64,000 nt of DNA, from assembly GCF_900095745.1 (NCBI RefSeq), contig NZ_FMIR01000010.1, positions 62,001 through 126,000 on the forward strand, given 5' to 3'. The position numbers were made by a program, and so were the translations under genes. Numbering within the stretch: position 1 is the stretch's first letter; each line of letters starts with the position of its first letter. Source of the DNA: Microbacterium oxydans. Lineage in GTDB: Bacteria > Actinomycetota > Actinomycetes > Actinomycetales > Microbacteriaceae. Below are positions 8,052 through 17,097 of the stretch, piece by piece. Below the pieces are notes generated by a model. It did not search any database. It was not told the origin of the DNA and saw only the letters and a program-made list of their open reading frames with translations.

Positions 8052-8209
8052 GGTGCGATCCTATTCCGGACCAGACCAACCATCGTGCTCCTTAATCCAA
8101 GCGCAGCAGGTTTGCCAGCAGCTCAGGAACCCACGCCCGTGTGCACCGAACGCGCAGAAGTACACAAGGTTCACCGCGTACACAACTGTTCACAGCAAAA
8201 GTGACGGCA

Positions 8210-8557
8210 ATGGAACTCGAGATTGCAGTCACCCCGCTCGAGACGCTCGTGTGGGCGGCGAGAACCGAGGAAGCTCGAGAGCTGCGCCACGAGCTCACAG
8301 AGTCCGACTACCTCGTGCGCGACGCTGACCCGTTCGAGATGACCAGCGCCGGTCTCATCCTGGAGGCCGAGCACTTCGAGTTCGATCCTGAACGGATATT
8401 CAACGTCGGCATCGGCCCGAACGTGAATGCGTCCCTGCATACGCTGACGGACTCCGGGCACTCGCTCGTCTGGCACCAATGGCAGACGAGGCTCCCACGG
8501 AAGGTCTGGGGCGTCCCCGTGGTGGTAACTCGTTCAGGGGTGCGATGTGCGTCGTAA
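8210..8557 (+). CDS. Hypothetical protein
   Basis: A 115-residue frame with mixed, protein-like composition (MELEIAVTPLETLVWAARTE, later HFEFDPERIFNVGIGPNVNA). No family is recognised and no strong ribosome binding site precedes the ATG. The preceding 160 bases carry two GTACACAA motifs and a TGTTCAC motif, possibly part of its promoter. The opposite strand is also open for about 100 codons but reads less like a protein. Confidence 0.45.
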   Translation: MELEIAVTPLETLVWAARTEEARELRHELTESDYLVRDADPFEMTSAGLILEAEHFEFDPERIFNVGIGPNVNASLHTLTDSGHSLVWHQWQTRLPRKVWGVPVVVTRSGVRCAS

Positions 8558-8708
8558 GGCGATCAGCCCACTGATCTTCCCGGTACGTCGGGTCCGCCAT
8601 CTGTGCCGGCATGGCATGACGTCGCAGCGTATTCCGGGCCACGGACGACCCTCGACCCATCAGTGATGTCGAACCCTCGCGCTACGGTCTATGAAACGGG
8701 AGGTCATG

Positions 8709-9701
8709 GTGGCGAAGAAGCCCCGAGTGCATGAGGTCGCGGCGGACTACGCCGTGGACTCGAAATACGCCCTGCAGGTGTTGAAAGAGATGGGCGAGTT
8801 CGTCAAGTCTCCGTCATCAACGCTTGAGGTCCCTGTGGCCAGGAAGCTCCGGGCGCATCTAAGAGAGCAGGGATACTCTCCTGCGGGCTTCGCAGCGCTT
8901 CGCGGTGACGGTGCGTCCCGCGCGGGGGTCTTGCTGCACCAGTTGCCGAAGGGGCTGCCCGCGCTCATCGAGCTGCTCCAATCACCATCCGAGTGGCCAG
9001 GGCCGTCTCTTCGAGCAGCGTTGGACGCGCGCTGCTTGTTCTACGTCTCGCTGCAGAGCTATCGGTCGTTAAGACAGCTGGCCGCAGAAGAAACCCAAGT
9101 GAGCTCGTTCGACCTCCGCAGTGCTGCGGGGTTGACCCTCATGCAAGTCTCTGCGTCGCGTGCTGAAGTCGTCGTATGGTCTCCCGTGAAAGCCGAGACT
9201 GTCTTCCATTCGTTCACGCTTGAGGTACTCGACGTTGGCACCGCGGGTACGACCGCGGCAGCACATGGGTTGCGCCGTCTGAATGTTCGACGTGATGCAG
9301 ACCAGTTCGGCGGGAACGCCGAGCCGTTTCGACGCTTCGCGACGGCGATGAACTCGATCCCCACGCGTACGCGTCGGCAGCCCGACGTTGCGAGCCGCAC
9401 AGGGAGAGAGAATCGGGCTGGGACCAGCGACTCCCCGGAGGACGTATCCCTCGTCTATGTGCGCAAAGCAGGAGCCAGCGCCGCGCCAGGGACGAGAGAA
9501 ACTGGCGCCCATCTCACCACTCGTTCGTCGACGAAGAAGTGGTCTGTCTCGGGGCACTGGCGAAACCAGTGGTACCCGGGGCGCAAGGAGCACCAACGGA
9601 TCTGGATTGAAGAGCACGCTGCCGGCGCAGCGGAAGGGGATGTCGTAGAGCGAGCCCGGGTGTACGTCGTCGTTCCCGAGGCTGCAGCCAGGGAGATTTG
9701 A
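8709..9701 (+). CDS. IF-2 N-domain protein with HWRNQWYP C-terminal motif
   Basis: A 330-residue protein. Its first 50 residues ([19 protein letters not shown], then [20 protein letters not shown]) are an IF2_N winged domain nearly the same as the start of actinobacterial translation factor IF-2. No GTPase follows. The middle is unassigned. The end ([19 protein letters not shown], then IWIEEHAAG) is a motif I know from uncharacterised phage and plasmid proteins of actinobacteria. The GTG at 8709 has GGAGG 5 bases upstream and lines up with the IF-2 start; ATGs at 8691 and 8706 are alternatives. The domain may bind RNA or DNA here; function unknown. Confidence 0.7.
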   Translation: MAKKPRVHEVAADYAVDSKYALQVLKEMGEFVKSPSSTLEVPVARKLRAHLREQGYSPAGFAALRGDGASRAGVLLHQLPKGLPALIELLQSPSEWPGPSLRAALDARCLFYVSLQSYRSLRQLAAEETQVSSFDLRSAAGLTLMQVSASRAEVVVWSPVKAETVFHSFTLEVLDVGTAGTTAAAHGLRRLNVRRDADQFGGNAEPFRRFATAMNSIPTRTRRQPDVASRTGRENRAGTSDSPEDVSLVYVRKAGASAAPGTRETGAHLTTRSSTKKWSVSGHWRNQWYPGRKEHQRIWIEEHAAGAAEGDVVERARVYVVVPEAAAREI

Positions 9702-9724
9702 CTAAACCAGGGGGAGTACTCGGA

Positions 9725-10375
9725 TCACTCTTGCTCGCCGAACGACGCCAGGTACTCGTTCCGCTCCACCATTTCGGCGTGCAGCGCTTCAGCCGATGTC
9801 TCGTATCCCTGGCAACTCGCTGTGGTATCAGGAGAGAGTTGGAGTTGGTAGCGAATCTCCTGCGACGACTTCGCCCCCTCCGGATCGTCGGACACAGGCT
9901 GGTTGTAGGCGTCCTCGAACGTCGCAGCATTGACCAAGGCGTTGAAAGTGCTGGCTTGGGTCATGCTCGCGTCGCGAACGTTGCTCAGATGTGCGTCGAG
10001 TCCGTCGGGCCAGGTGAAGTACGGGTCGTCGAGCAAGGCGATCTGCATTGTGTTCAGCCTCAGAACCTCAGCGGCAGCTGCCTTCACGGCCGCGACATCT
10101 GGGTTCCCCCCGTTGAGGTACTCCTCCTCCCCCGCTATGAATGCCTGATTCATTCGTTCGGTGGCGCCATTTCGCTGGCAGACGATGCCGAGGTAACGTT
10201 CACCAGCTTCTGCCGTTGATAGCTCGACGGGGCCGGGATCGATGGTTGGCGTGGGCGACGGAGACGGAGCTTGCGAGGCTTGGGTATCCGCGGTGTCAGT
10301 CGACGCAGGCGCCGTGCACCCGGTGAGGACCATGAGGGCGAGGACGCTCACGGCGCCGATCTGAGCAAGTCTCAT
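9725..10375 (-). CDS. Putative lipoprotein, unknown function
   Basis: A 216-residue secreted protein. The signal sequence (MRLAQIGAVSVLALMVLTGC) ends in a clear lipobox with the lipidated Cys at residue 20. A Ser/Thr/Pro-rich linker is followed by a helical domain containing ERYLGIVCQRNGATERMNQA and EEYLNGGNP. Two further cysteines (CQR and SCQGYE) could form a disulfide outside the membrane. A TTG 24 bases upstream is an alternative start. No enzyme motif is seen. Confidence 0.7.
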   Translation of the reverse strand: MRLAQIGAVSVLALMVLTGCTAPASTDTADTQASQAPSPSPTPTIDPGPVELSTAEAGERYLGIVCQRNGATERMNQAFIAGEEEYLNGGNPDVAAVKAAAAEVLRLNTMQIALLDDPYFTWPDGLDAHLSNVRDASMTQASTFNALVNAATFEDAYNQPVSDDPEGAKSSQEIRYQLQLSPDTTASCQGYETSAEALHAEMVERNEYLASFGEQE

Positions 10376-10496
10376 GTGGCTCAGCGTAGTGGTACGCAAA
10401 GCACCATTCAGGGAAGGATGAAGGCAACGCTGACAGTAACTCTGGGGGAGATAGATGCTTATTCTCAGCGTTGACTGGCTTGCTACCAGTCAAAGA

Positions 10497-10646
10497 TCAG
10501 GACGCTTTGGCGAGTTCCTTGATCCACTGGGGCGTCTCGACCTTTCGAGCACGATCGGCGGTGACGCGGATCCGAGCGGCGATGCGGCGCTCTGCGTCGC
10601 TCGGTACACGTCGACCCGGGTTCTGCGGTGACTCTTGATTCGTCAT
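10497..10646 (-). CDS. Small hypothetical protein, 49 residues
   Basis: A short gene with an excellent ribosome binding site (GGGAGG, 5 bases before the ATG). The product begins MTNQESPQNPGRRVPSDAER, is very basic in its middle (RRIAARIRVTADRARKVETP) and ends in WIKELAKAS. No family is recognised. It follows the interrupted membrane-protein gene in the same direction with a 14-base gap, so the two may be co-transcribed. Confidence 0.6.
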   Translation of the reverse strand: MTNQESPQNPGRRVPSDAERRIAARIRVTADRARKVETPQWIKELAKAS

Positions 10647-10660
10647 ACCAACCTCCCGTC

Positions 10661-11287
10661 TCAACCCTCTCTTCGAGTATCCAGCATTCGCCTGAACTTT
10701 GTCCACAAGCCAACGACGGTGTTGTGCTTCTTGCCAACAACAACCGATCGCCCTGAATTCTGCCCGGATGCTCGGCTCAAATCGTCGTCCACGTCGCCAT
10801 CACTGTCGAGATCCAAAGTGACTGCGGTCACGACTTCACCGAGAAACGCCTTCTCGTCCTTCTTCGCAAGCGCGCTCTTCTGTAGCGCCTCCAGCGCTGC
10901 AACCCCAGCCTCTCGCTCAGGGCCAGTAGCGTCAGGCTTCACATAGAGGTTGAGCGCCCACTCGACGCGTTGCCACCAAGCGTTCAAACGCGCCTGGTGT
11001 CGAGCACCGATGAACGCGAGTGATGCCGCAAGCACCGCTGCCGCGCCACCGAAGCCAGGGCTCAGGAGCCACACCGACAGCCACGGCCATCACTCTCCGT
11101 GCCACCAATCTCCGACGGTGATCCACCACGAGGGGGTATTGAGAAAGCCGACCGCGTTCAGCACGACCACTGCAAGCGCCAGAACGACCGCTCCAATGAC
11201 GAGCAACGTGGGCAAGCGGTGTCGCTCCCACAGTCGAGCCACGCCGCCTTTGGAGGAGCTGCCCGGCTCTAGTTGTGCTCCCGTCAT
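10661..11287 (-). pseudogene. Membrane protein gene interrupted by in-frame TGA
   Basis: Two frames in the same phase are separated by a single TGA (11090-11092). The first part (65 residues) has a basic N-terminus, a hydrophobic helix (LLVIGAVVLALAVVVLNAVG) and ends in WWITVGDWWHGE. Directly after the TGA the phase continues WPWLSVWLLSPGFGGAAAVL, a second helix, and then a soluble helical domain with WWQRVEWALNL. In related actinobacterial proteins as I remember them the two parts form one chain, with the W-H-x-E-W-P-W-L junction intact. This copy is therefore probably a nonsense mutant, unless a GTG at 11074 restarts translation. Confidence 0.55.
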
Positions 11288-11373
11288 GGCGTCGATCGTA
11301 TCGGCTGCGACTGCGACTGCGACTGCGGCTGCGCGTTCGAGAGCTTCCGCTGGACAGCAACCCGGGCATTACG

Positions 11374-12465
11374 ATGGCGACTATGGACTCATGGGTCGAA
11401 AAAGCTGGAGAGTCCATCATTGTCCTGCTGGGGGCTGGCGCATCTGCTCCCCAACTCCCCGTCTCAACGGAACTAACAGAACTTGTCGTCGGCCACCTCG
11501 ACACTGTTTACCCAGTGAGCGACGAGTCGAACATCGGTCGCACGTGGCACGAGGTTCGCCGCCGGTTGGCTGGGGTCACCAACATCGAGGAGTACTTCGC
11601 CGCCATCGATGCCCTCTCCAAGCGCGATACCTCTATCTCGAGATTCTGGGTCGACGAATGGGCCGAGTTCCCGTCGATGTCCACCGACCCGGCTCAGCCG
11701 CCGACTGTCCAGTACGCAGCCGTGCTCCTTGCGCACCAGGTTCGTCTGACCGTCATGCAGATTCTCACTGCCCGTTCTGGTGCAGCTGATGTGTCATACC
11801 TTCGTCCCCTCGTCTCTGCGCCTCTGCAGGGCATCATTTCGACGAACTACGACCTTTTGATCGAGCGCGCCGCCGACGCTTCCGGGGTGCAGTACTCGAC
11901 GGGAGCTGCACTGTGGGACGGTGGCATCCGGTGGTTCAATGAACGGCACCCTGAGGGGGCGCTGAAGCTCCTGAAGGTACACGGGTCTCTCAACTGGCGA
12001 ACCTCCCATGAGATCACCGGAAGCCCGCTCCCGATCCTCGGCATCGATGAATACTCCAACGGGCAACGGGCGCCGGCCAACGTGTTCGCTATGGACGTCT
12101 CCATTTTTGGCCTCGGCAACAAGCTGAGGTCAGACCGTGCATATCCAGCGCTGGTGCGTGAGATCGATGAGCTTCTCGTGGGTGCGAAGCTGCTGGTGGC
12201 GATCGGATCCTCATTCTCCGACGTCCACATCACAGAGCCGATCAGGCGCTGGGCTGCACTGAACCCCGGGGCGAGGATCATCATCGTCGATCCGTACCGC
12301 ACGCACTCGCTCCAACCTCATACCCCGCTTGGCGAGTTGCAGCAGGGCCTCTGGGATGGGTCCGGATTCGGGGACGAGCCGGGAATGGTCAATCACGATC
12401 GGATCAACCGAATGCGCTTTGTTCTCAAGACCGCCTCAGAAGGCATCGCTGAGCTGTTCGGCTGA
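11374..12465 (+). CDS. SIR2-like domain protein, probable NADase / defence effector
   Basis: A 363-residue protein with a SIR2-like NAD-binding fold: a glycine loop LLGAGAS (residues 18-24), the STNYD motif with the candidate catalytic N158, KVHGS with H203, and a late GSSFSDVHITEPIRR motif. This subfamily (SIR2-like, not a protein deacetylase) is known from anti-phage systems in which NAD+ is degraded. The ATG at 11374 has no clear ribosome binding site and may be leaderless; a second ATG lies at 11383. The next gene, 97 bases downstream on the same strand, may be a partner. The place in an integrase-bearing island fits a defence role, which remains inference. Confidence 0.75.
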   Translation: MATMDSWVEKAGESIIVLLGAGASAPQLPVSTELTELVVGHLDTVYPVSDESNIGRTWHEVRRRLAGVTNIEEYFAAIDALSKRDTSISRFWVDEWAEFPSMSTDPAQPPTVQYAAVLLAHQVRLTVMQILTARSGAADVSYLRPLVSAPLQGIISTNYDLLIERAADASGVQYSTGAALWDGGIRWFNERHPEGALKLLKVHGSLNWRTSHEITGSPLPILGIDEYSNGQRAPANVFAMDVSIFGLGNKLRSDRAYPALVREIDELLVGAKLLVAIGSSFSDVHITEPIRRWAALNPGARIIIVDPYRTHSLQPHTPLGELQQGLWDGSGFGDEPGMVNHDRINRMRFVLKTASEGIAELFG

Positions 12466-12561
12466 CGCCGGCCAGCCAATGCCTTCTGCTCCGAGGGGGC
12501 GATACGGACTCTCTCTTGGGAGCGGCCTTTACTCCGGCAGTCGCGTCGTAGATTCGTTGTC

Positions 12562-13326
12562 ATGACTCCCCCGCGAGAAGAAGAGGACTTGGCTCGCTTC
12601 GCCGTCTCGCGCGCCCTCGGGGTCGCCGTCGACGCATACGACGACGGCAGCGAACCGAGCATGCCCGATGCACTGATCCGGGCGGCCACAGGTGACGAGC
12701 CCCTGGAAGTGGTCACGGACACCGACAGTCACTATCTCAAGCTGCGAGACGCCTTGAAGAAGCACGGTCGGAAAATCGACACCGACCCAGGTTCGCCCGC
12801 CTGGGAGGTCACCCTCATCCACACCAAGGCGGACCTTCGCCGCGTTCGGCTCCTGCTGCCCCAGCTGATCCGCAAGTATGAATCAGAACTGTTGGCGGAT
12901 CACCTCCCCGAAGAACTCGAGCACCTCGGCGTTGAGGACGCCCATGCGCTCCCCGGGCAGCGCGGCTTCATCCACTTTTCTGCCGCGGGTTGGAATAGCT
13001 GGGACTACATCAGCGAGTTCGGCGACTGGCTCGATGCCGTCTTCCGGCGGGAAGCCGACGTGGCCCGCAAGCTCGCCCACCACGGTGGAACGAGGCAGCA
13101 CGCTTTCGTGTGGGTGACATCCCTGGTGTCCTGGAGCGCACTCGACCAGCTTGAGGTTGATGAGGAGAATATCCCGCAGCTGCCGAACCGTGAGCCCGAT
13201 GTTCCCGACACGCTCACCGACATCTGGATCGCGAGCACCCTGGTTCGACCGTCACGCGGCATGCTGCATTGGCATCGTGGTCGGGGGTGGTCTTGGGCGC
13301 CCCTGGAGTTGTCGGAAGCGATCTGA
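12562..13326 (+). CDS. Uncharacterised protein downstream of SIR2 gene
   Basis: A 254-residue protein of unknown family. Near the N-terminus MPDALIRAATGDEPLEVVTD has the spacing of a PD-(D/E)xK nuclease core, but the final Lys is not evident, so this is weak. The C-terminus (RPSRGMLHWHRGRGWSWAPL) resembles uncharacterised actinobacterial proteins. A TAGATT hexamer ends 7 bases before the ATG and no ribosome binding site is present, suggesting a leaderless transcript with its own promoter. It probably works with the upstream SIR2 gene because both point the same way, but separate promoters are possible. Confidence 0.6.
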   Translation: MTPPREEEDLARFAVSRALGVAVDAYDDGSEPSMPDALIRAATGDEPLEVVTDTDSHYLKLRDALKKHGRKIDTDPGSPAWEVTLIHTKADLRRVRLLLPQLIRKYESELLADHLPEELEHLGVEDAHALPGQRGFIHFSAAGWNSWDYISEFGDWLDAVFRREADVARKLAHHGGTRQHAFVWVTSLVSWSALDQLEVDEENIPQLPNREPDVPDTLTDIWIASTLVRPSRGMLHWHRGRGWSWAPLELSEAI

Positions 13327-13717
13327 AGACCAGTGCGCGGTGATCTGCTCGTCGAGCGCCCCGAGAGACGACGCCCTCATGCGTGAGCCCACACCTCTCG
13401 CTCCGAAGACCGTCCGCCACATCCGCACGATGGTCACCACAGACGCCACACCGTCTCGATCCCGCTCGAGCACTGGTCAACGCAGCTCACCTACTCAGCC
13501 CCATCTCACTTCAACGTCTGGCCCACTACCCCCGATAAGACCAGTTATCCCGACTATCGGCGCGAACCCCCTCTTCCGCGGGCGAACGCCGGAGGGCTTC
13601 GAGGCCATGTAGCTCACTTGCCCTCTTGCAGCTCCGAGCGGATGGGCTTCGAGTCATCGAGGTCCCGCAGGACTACGATCAGGGAGGTCTGATCCCACCG
13701 GCAGAAGGGAGCCGACG
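13327..13717. other. Non-coding spacer with first long repeat copy
   Basis: About 390 bases without a supported gene. A short + strand frame contains KTVRHIRTMVTTDA, and a similar RTAQHIRALVITQDD occurs near 14360-14400, so remnants of a duplicated sequence may lie here. The segment also contains the first copy of the roughly 46-bp repeat described separately. Confidence 0.4.
13518..13563 (+). repeat. 46-bp imperfect repeat, copy A, with GATAA/TTATC dyad
   Basis: Contains the dyad GATAAGACCAGTTATC (13534-13549), preceded by CTGGCC and TACC and followed by CTATC and GGCGC. All these blocks recur in the same order in copy B at 14155-14201. The two copies flank the third VbhA-like gene in the same orientation. 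Confidence 0.6.
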
Positions 13718-13924
13718 ATGGATGGGCAACGGTTAACGCCGGCTCAGGTAAAGCACGCACTCGCGGCGATCGAGAAAGGACACCAACTCGAGGGCCAGCA
13801 ACCGAGCGAGCGCGCCCTCGATCGTGCGCGGCGAATCCTGAGCGGTGAGCTCAGCGCGGACGCAGCGGAGATCGAGATGCAAGATGCGGTCACAGAAATC
13901 GTCGAACGTGAGAAAGGCCGATAG
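13718..13924 (+). CDS. VbhA-like small antitoxin-family protein, copy 3
   Basis: A 68-residue paralogue of the genes at 5862 and 7499, starting at ATG with AGGGAG 6 bases upstream. Sequence features are RLTPAQVKHALAAIEKGHQL, EGQQP, DRARRILSGELSADA and VEREKGR. It retains the G-H-Q-L-E-G version of the VbhA inhibition motif, with Gly where the Ser/Thr should be. It is closer to copy 1 than to copy 2 around EKGHQLEGQQPS. It is bracketed by two copies of a roughly 46-bp dyad-containing repeat, as in a small mobile cassette. No Fic toxin is seen. Confidence 0.65.
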   Translation: MDGQRLTPAQVKHALAAIEKGHQLEGQQPSERALDRARRILSGELSADAAEIEMQDAVTEIVEREKGR

Positions 13925-14154
13925 CCAGCCGCCCGAGGAGTCGTCGACCGAGGCCAGAGCAGCGGCAGCAACTTGCTCGACCGGGCTGACGGGTACCGGA
14001 GCTGCCCCTGCTCCTGCTGATGGTCATGGCTCGGTGGCGTGTTCGGTCTTCTCGAAGAGCTGCTCTCCCTCGACACGAAGCGTCGCCACCCAGTGGTCGA
14101 ACTCTAGCGTCGGGATGCGCCAGATACCCGCCTAGCACCTTCTTACTTCCCTGT

Positions 14155-14201
14155 CTGGCCGTTTACCGACGATAAGACCACTTATCGCAGCTATCCGGCG
14201 C
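14155..14201 (+). repeat. 46-bp imperfect repeat, copy B, with GATAA/TTATC dyad
   Basis: Second copy of the repeat at 13518. It contains GATAAGACCACTTATC (14171-14186) with the same flanking blocks CTGGCC, TACC, CTATC and GGCGC. It lies about 230 bases after the end of the third VbhA-like gene. Confidence 0.6.
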
Positions 14202-14247
14202 AGCACTGCGGGTGCCCTGGACCACGCACCTGCGCGCGCTACCCGGC

Positions 14248-14289
<42 letters not shown>

Positions 14290-14893
14290 AGGATGACGCG
14301 ACTCAAGACCTGACCGCCGCTCCAAAATTCAAGACGTCCTCGAGCACGTCTTTCGCCGACCGATCGACAAGAGGACCGCCCAGCACATCCGAGCGCTCGT
14401 CATCACGCAGGACGACGCGCCGAAGGGTCCGCCCGGCGGTCGATGGCCGTTTACCGGCGAACCATGGTCGCACGGAATCGGGGCCGCTTGCCCTCCGGTG
14501 GGTGGCTCTGGTGGCCCATGGGCGCGGGGAGCATGTCATGGTCCGTGCATTCACCAACCCTGTACATGGCCGCGACGGAAGCAATTGTCCAGACCACCCT
14601 GAAAACGGACGAGCCACCTCTACTGTCCCCGCCAGGAGGGCAGACGAGGCGAGAACGACCCTTAACAACGCAGCGGGTCGTCCCGTCCCCCAATGAATAA
14701 CGTCGGGTCTCTCTACCCGTGGACCGGAGCGACGAAGAACGCAGCGCTCAACCCTGTTCGGTGTTCACGCGTGTGAGGTCGCGGGATGGCCTCGCGAGAT
14801 AAGCGCTCAAGGCGGCCACAACACGCACTGGGTGCGTGGCTCAGGGGTTGCACCCGGTGCGAGCGCAGGACTGGCGACTGCCAGGATGGCAGT

Positions 14894-16846
14894 GTGACAT
14901 CTCTTTGGCGTTCGTTTGTCGGTTTTTTCGTGGTTGCGGGGATCTTGGCATCTACGACGGCCTGCTCCTCGCAGGTCACGAGGCTTGAGCCCGCGCCCGT
15001 GGAGACAGCGGAGCTTTCGTCGGGGAATGTCGAAGCGTGGTTGGACGCGGTGCTGCCGGCCGCTTTGGAGCGCGAAGGCGTGGTCGGTGCCACCGTCTCG
15101 GTCGTCGCGAATGGGGAGATCATCACCGCACGAGGATATGGGAGCGTCGGCTCGGCGGACGACGCTGCCCAGACCGTTGATGCCGAGTCATCGCTCTTCC
15201 GGATCGGTTCGATCTCGAAGGTGTTCACGGCGACCATCGTGATGCAGCTCGTCGAGGAAGGCGAACTGGACCTGGATGCTCCGGTGCAGGACGTCTTGGA
15301 CTTCTCGCTGCCCACGAGTTTTGACGAGCCGATCACGATGCGTCATCTGTTGACGCACACGGCAGGCTTTGAGGACGAACTAGCCGGGCTCATCACCGCC
15401 CCCGGCGGTGAACCGGTATCCCTCCGTGATGCGGTGGCGATCGATCCACCCGCTCAGATCTTCGAACCTGGCTCGACCCCCGCGTACTCGAACTACTCCA
15501 ACGGGCTTGCGGCGTATGTCGCTGAACGTGTGACGGGGGTCCCTTTCGAGGTCTTGGTGCAGGAGCGTATTTTCGACACGATCGGGATGACGACCGCGAC
15601 CATGGCGCAGCCCCTTCCCGCGGATCTTCAAAGGAACATGTCTGCCGGATATCGCTTCGCGGGTTCTCCCGAGGTTCCGTTCGAGGTCGTCTCGCCGGCT
15701 CCCGCGGGAGCGATCTCAGCGACCGCCATCGACATGGGCCGATTCATGCTCGCCCAGCTTGGCGACCCAGACGCGGGTCTGATGGAGCCGCAGAGTCTGG
15801 CGCTGATGCATGAGCCCGCTCTGACGAGTGGAGACCTCGGAGGCCTCGCGAAGGGTCCGGTGATGACCCTCGGGTTCTTCGAGCGCGATCGAAACGGCCA
15901 CCGTGTCCTCAGCCACGGCGGCGATCTCACCGCATTCCACGCACAACTGGAGATTTACCCCGACGATGGCGCCGGAATCTTCGTTTCGCTGAACAGCTCC
16001 GGTCTTCACCCGGATTCCTCCACAGTGATCCGAGACGAACTCACCAGAGACTTCGCCGATCGTTACTTCCCCGATGATCGACCGGATCAGAAACCGACCA
16101 GCACGACTGCTGCCCATGCGGAGGCGATTGAGGGAACCTACCAGCTCTCCCGTCGCGGGGAAACAACGTTCATCCGAGCGTTCTTCATCCTCTCGAGCAT
16201 CGACATCACCGCGGACGGCTCCGGCGGCGTGACGATTTCTGCGATCGTCGACCGAACAGGGACACCAGTGCCTTTCGTCGAGACCGAGTCTTGGCTGTGG
16301 TCGGAAGTGGGGGGCCACCGGACCATTGCAGTGGACCAGCGAGATGGTGAAGTCATCGCGATCGGGTTCGATCCCGCGTTCACCTTGCAGCCCATGCCGG
16401 CAGAACGGAGAGCGTTGCCGATCGTCGCTGGCCTCTCACTCGTCATCCTTGTGACGTACCTCGTCGCGCACCCTGTCATCGCGCTCGTGCGCCGTCTCCG
16501 TCAGCGGCAGGACGACCAACCAACTGCGTGGAAACGTACGGGATGGGCGGCGTGGACAGGCGCACTCAGTTTGCTGCTGTCAGCCCTACCCTGGTCAGCA
16601 GTTGCCGGGGCACTGCTCACAGACGGCCCGGCTCCCGATACTCTCATCATCCGAACCGGGCAGGCCCTCCTCGCAGTCGCGGCGCTGGGGATCGTTCCCG
16701 CGGCCTGGCGCACCGTGTACTCCTTCAAACGACACCGACACCGCTGGCTGCACGTGATGGGAGCGATCAGCCTCACCGCTGCCTTCGCGGGTCTAATCTT
16801 CACGCTGCTCGTCGGTGGGATCCTGCAACCCAGCCTCAGCTACTGA
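14894..16846 (+). CDS. Beta-lactamase-fold serine hydrolase with membrane C-terminus
   Basis: A 650-residue penicillin-binding-protein-like enzyme of the class C beta-lactamase/esterase fold. The N-terminus is a lipoprotein signal (LWRSFVGFFVVAGILASTTAC, lipidation at the Cys). Catalytic motifs are S106-I-S-K109, YSN (in TPAYSNYSNGL) and HGG (in LSHGGDLTAF) in place of KTG. After a poorly conserved domain come about four hydrophobic helices (from ALPIVAGLSLVILVTYLVAH to the end), so the protein is anchored at both ends and the hydrolase faces outward. The GTG start has AGGA 7 bases upstream; longer upstream starts would spoil the signal peptide. Substrate unknown. Confidence 0.85.
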   Translation: MTSLWRSFVGFFVVAGILASTTACSSQVTRLEPAPVETAELSSGNVEAWLDAVLPAALEREGVVGATVSVVANGEIITARGYGSVGSADDAAQTVDAESSLFRIGSISKVFTATIVMQLVEEGELDLDAPVQDVLDFSLPTSFDEPITMRHLLTHTAGFEDELAGLITAPGGEPVSLRDAVAIDPPAQIFEPGSTPAYSNYSNGLAAYVAERVTGVPFEVLVQERIFDTIGMTTATMAQPLPADLQRNMSAGYRFAGSPEVPFEVVSPAPAGAISATAIDMGRFMLAQLGDPDAGLMEPQSLALMHEPALTSGDLGGLAKGPVMTLGFFERDRNGHRVLSHGGDLTAFHAQLEIYPDDGAGIFVSLNSSGLHPDSSTVIRDELTRDFADRYFPDDRPDQKPTSTTAAHAEAIEGTYQLSRRGETTFIRAFFILSSIDITADGSGGVTISAIVDRTGTPVPFVETESWLWSEVGGHRTIAVDQRDGEVIAIGFDPAFTLQPMPAERRALPIVAGLSLVILVTYLVAHPVIALVRRLRQRQDDQPTAWKRTGWAAWTGALSLLLSALPWSAVAGALLTDGPAPDTLIIRTGQALLAVAALGIVPAAWRTVYSFKRHRHRWLHVMGAISLTAAFAGLIFTLLVGGILQPSLSY

Positions 16847-17097
16847 GCTCCCACGCACTGACACCCCCTGCGCCGGCGCTGAGGGAGTGCTGCCTGGCAC
16901 GCACGCGGATTCGCATGTGCTTGATGAGGCGGGACAGGACGCTCCATGCGACATCGCTCCGTTCGAACGCACCCTCGAGGACTTCACCTCCACCGGGGTG
17001 CTCCGGGCCGCGTGAGTGCTCGACGGCCACATCGGCTCCGGCGATACAGTTCTCACGGACCCTGTCGAAGGGGAGTCGAATCTGAGGGAGACACCAG

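Noticed and set aside
14303..14668. Minus-strand frame at the island edge
   Set aside because: Only its last 40 codons read like a protein; no start signal or domain, so I left it in the non-coding stretch.
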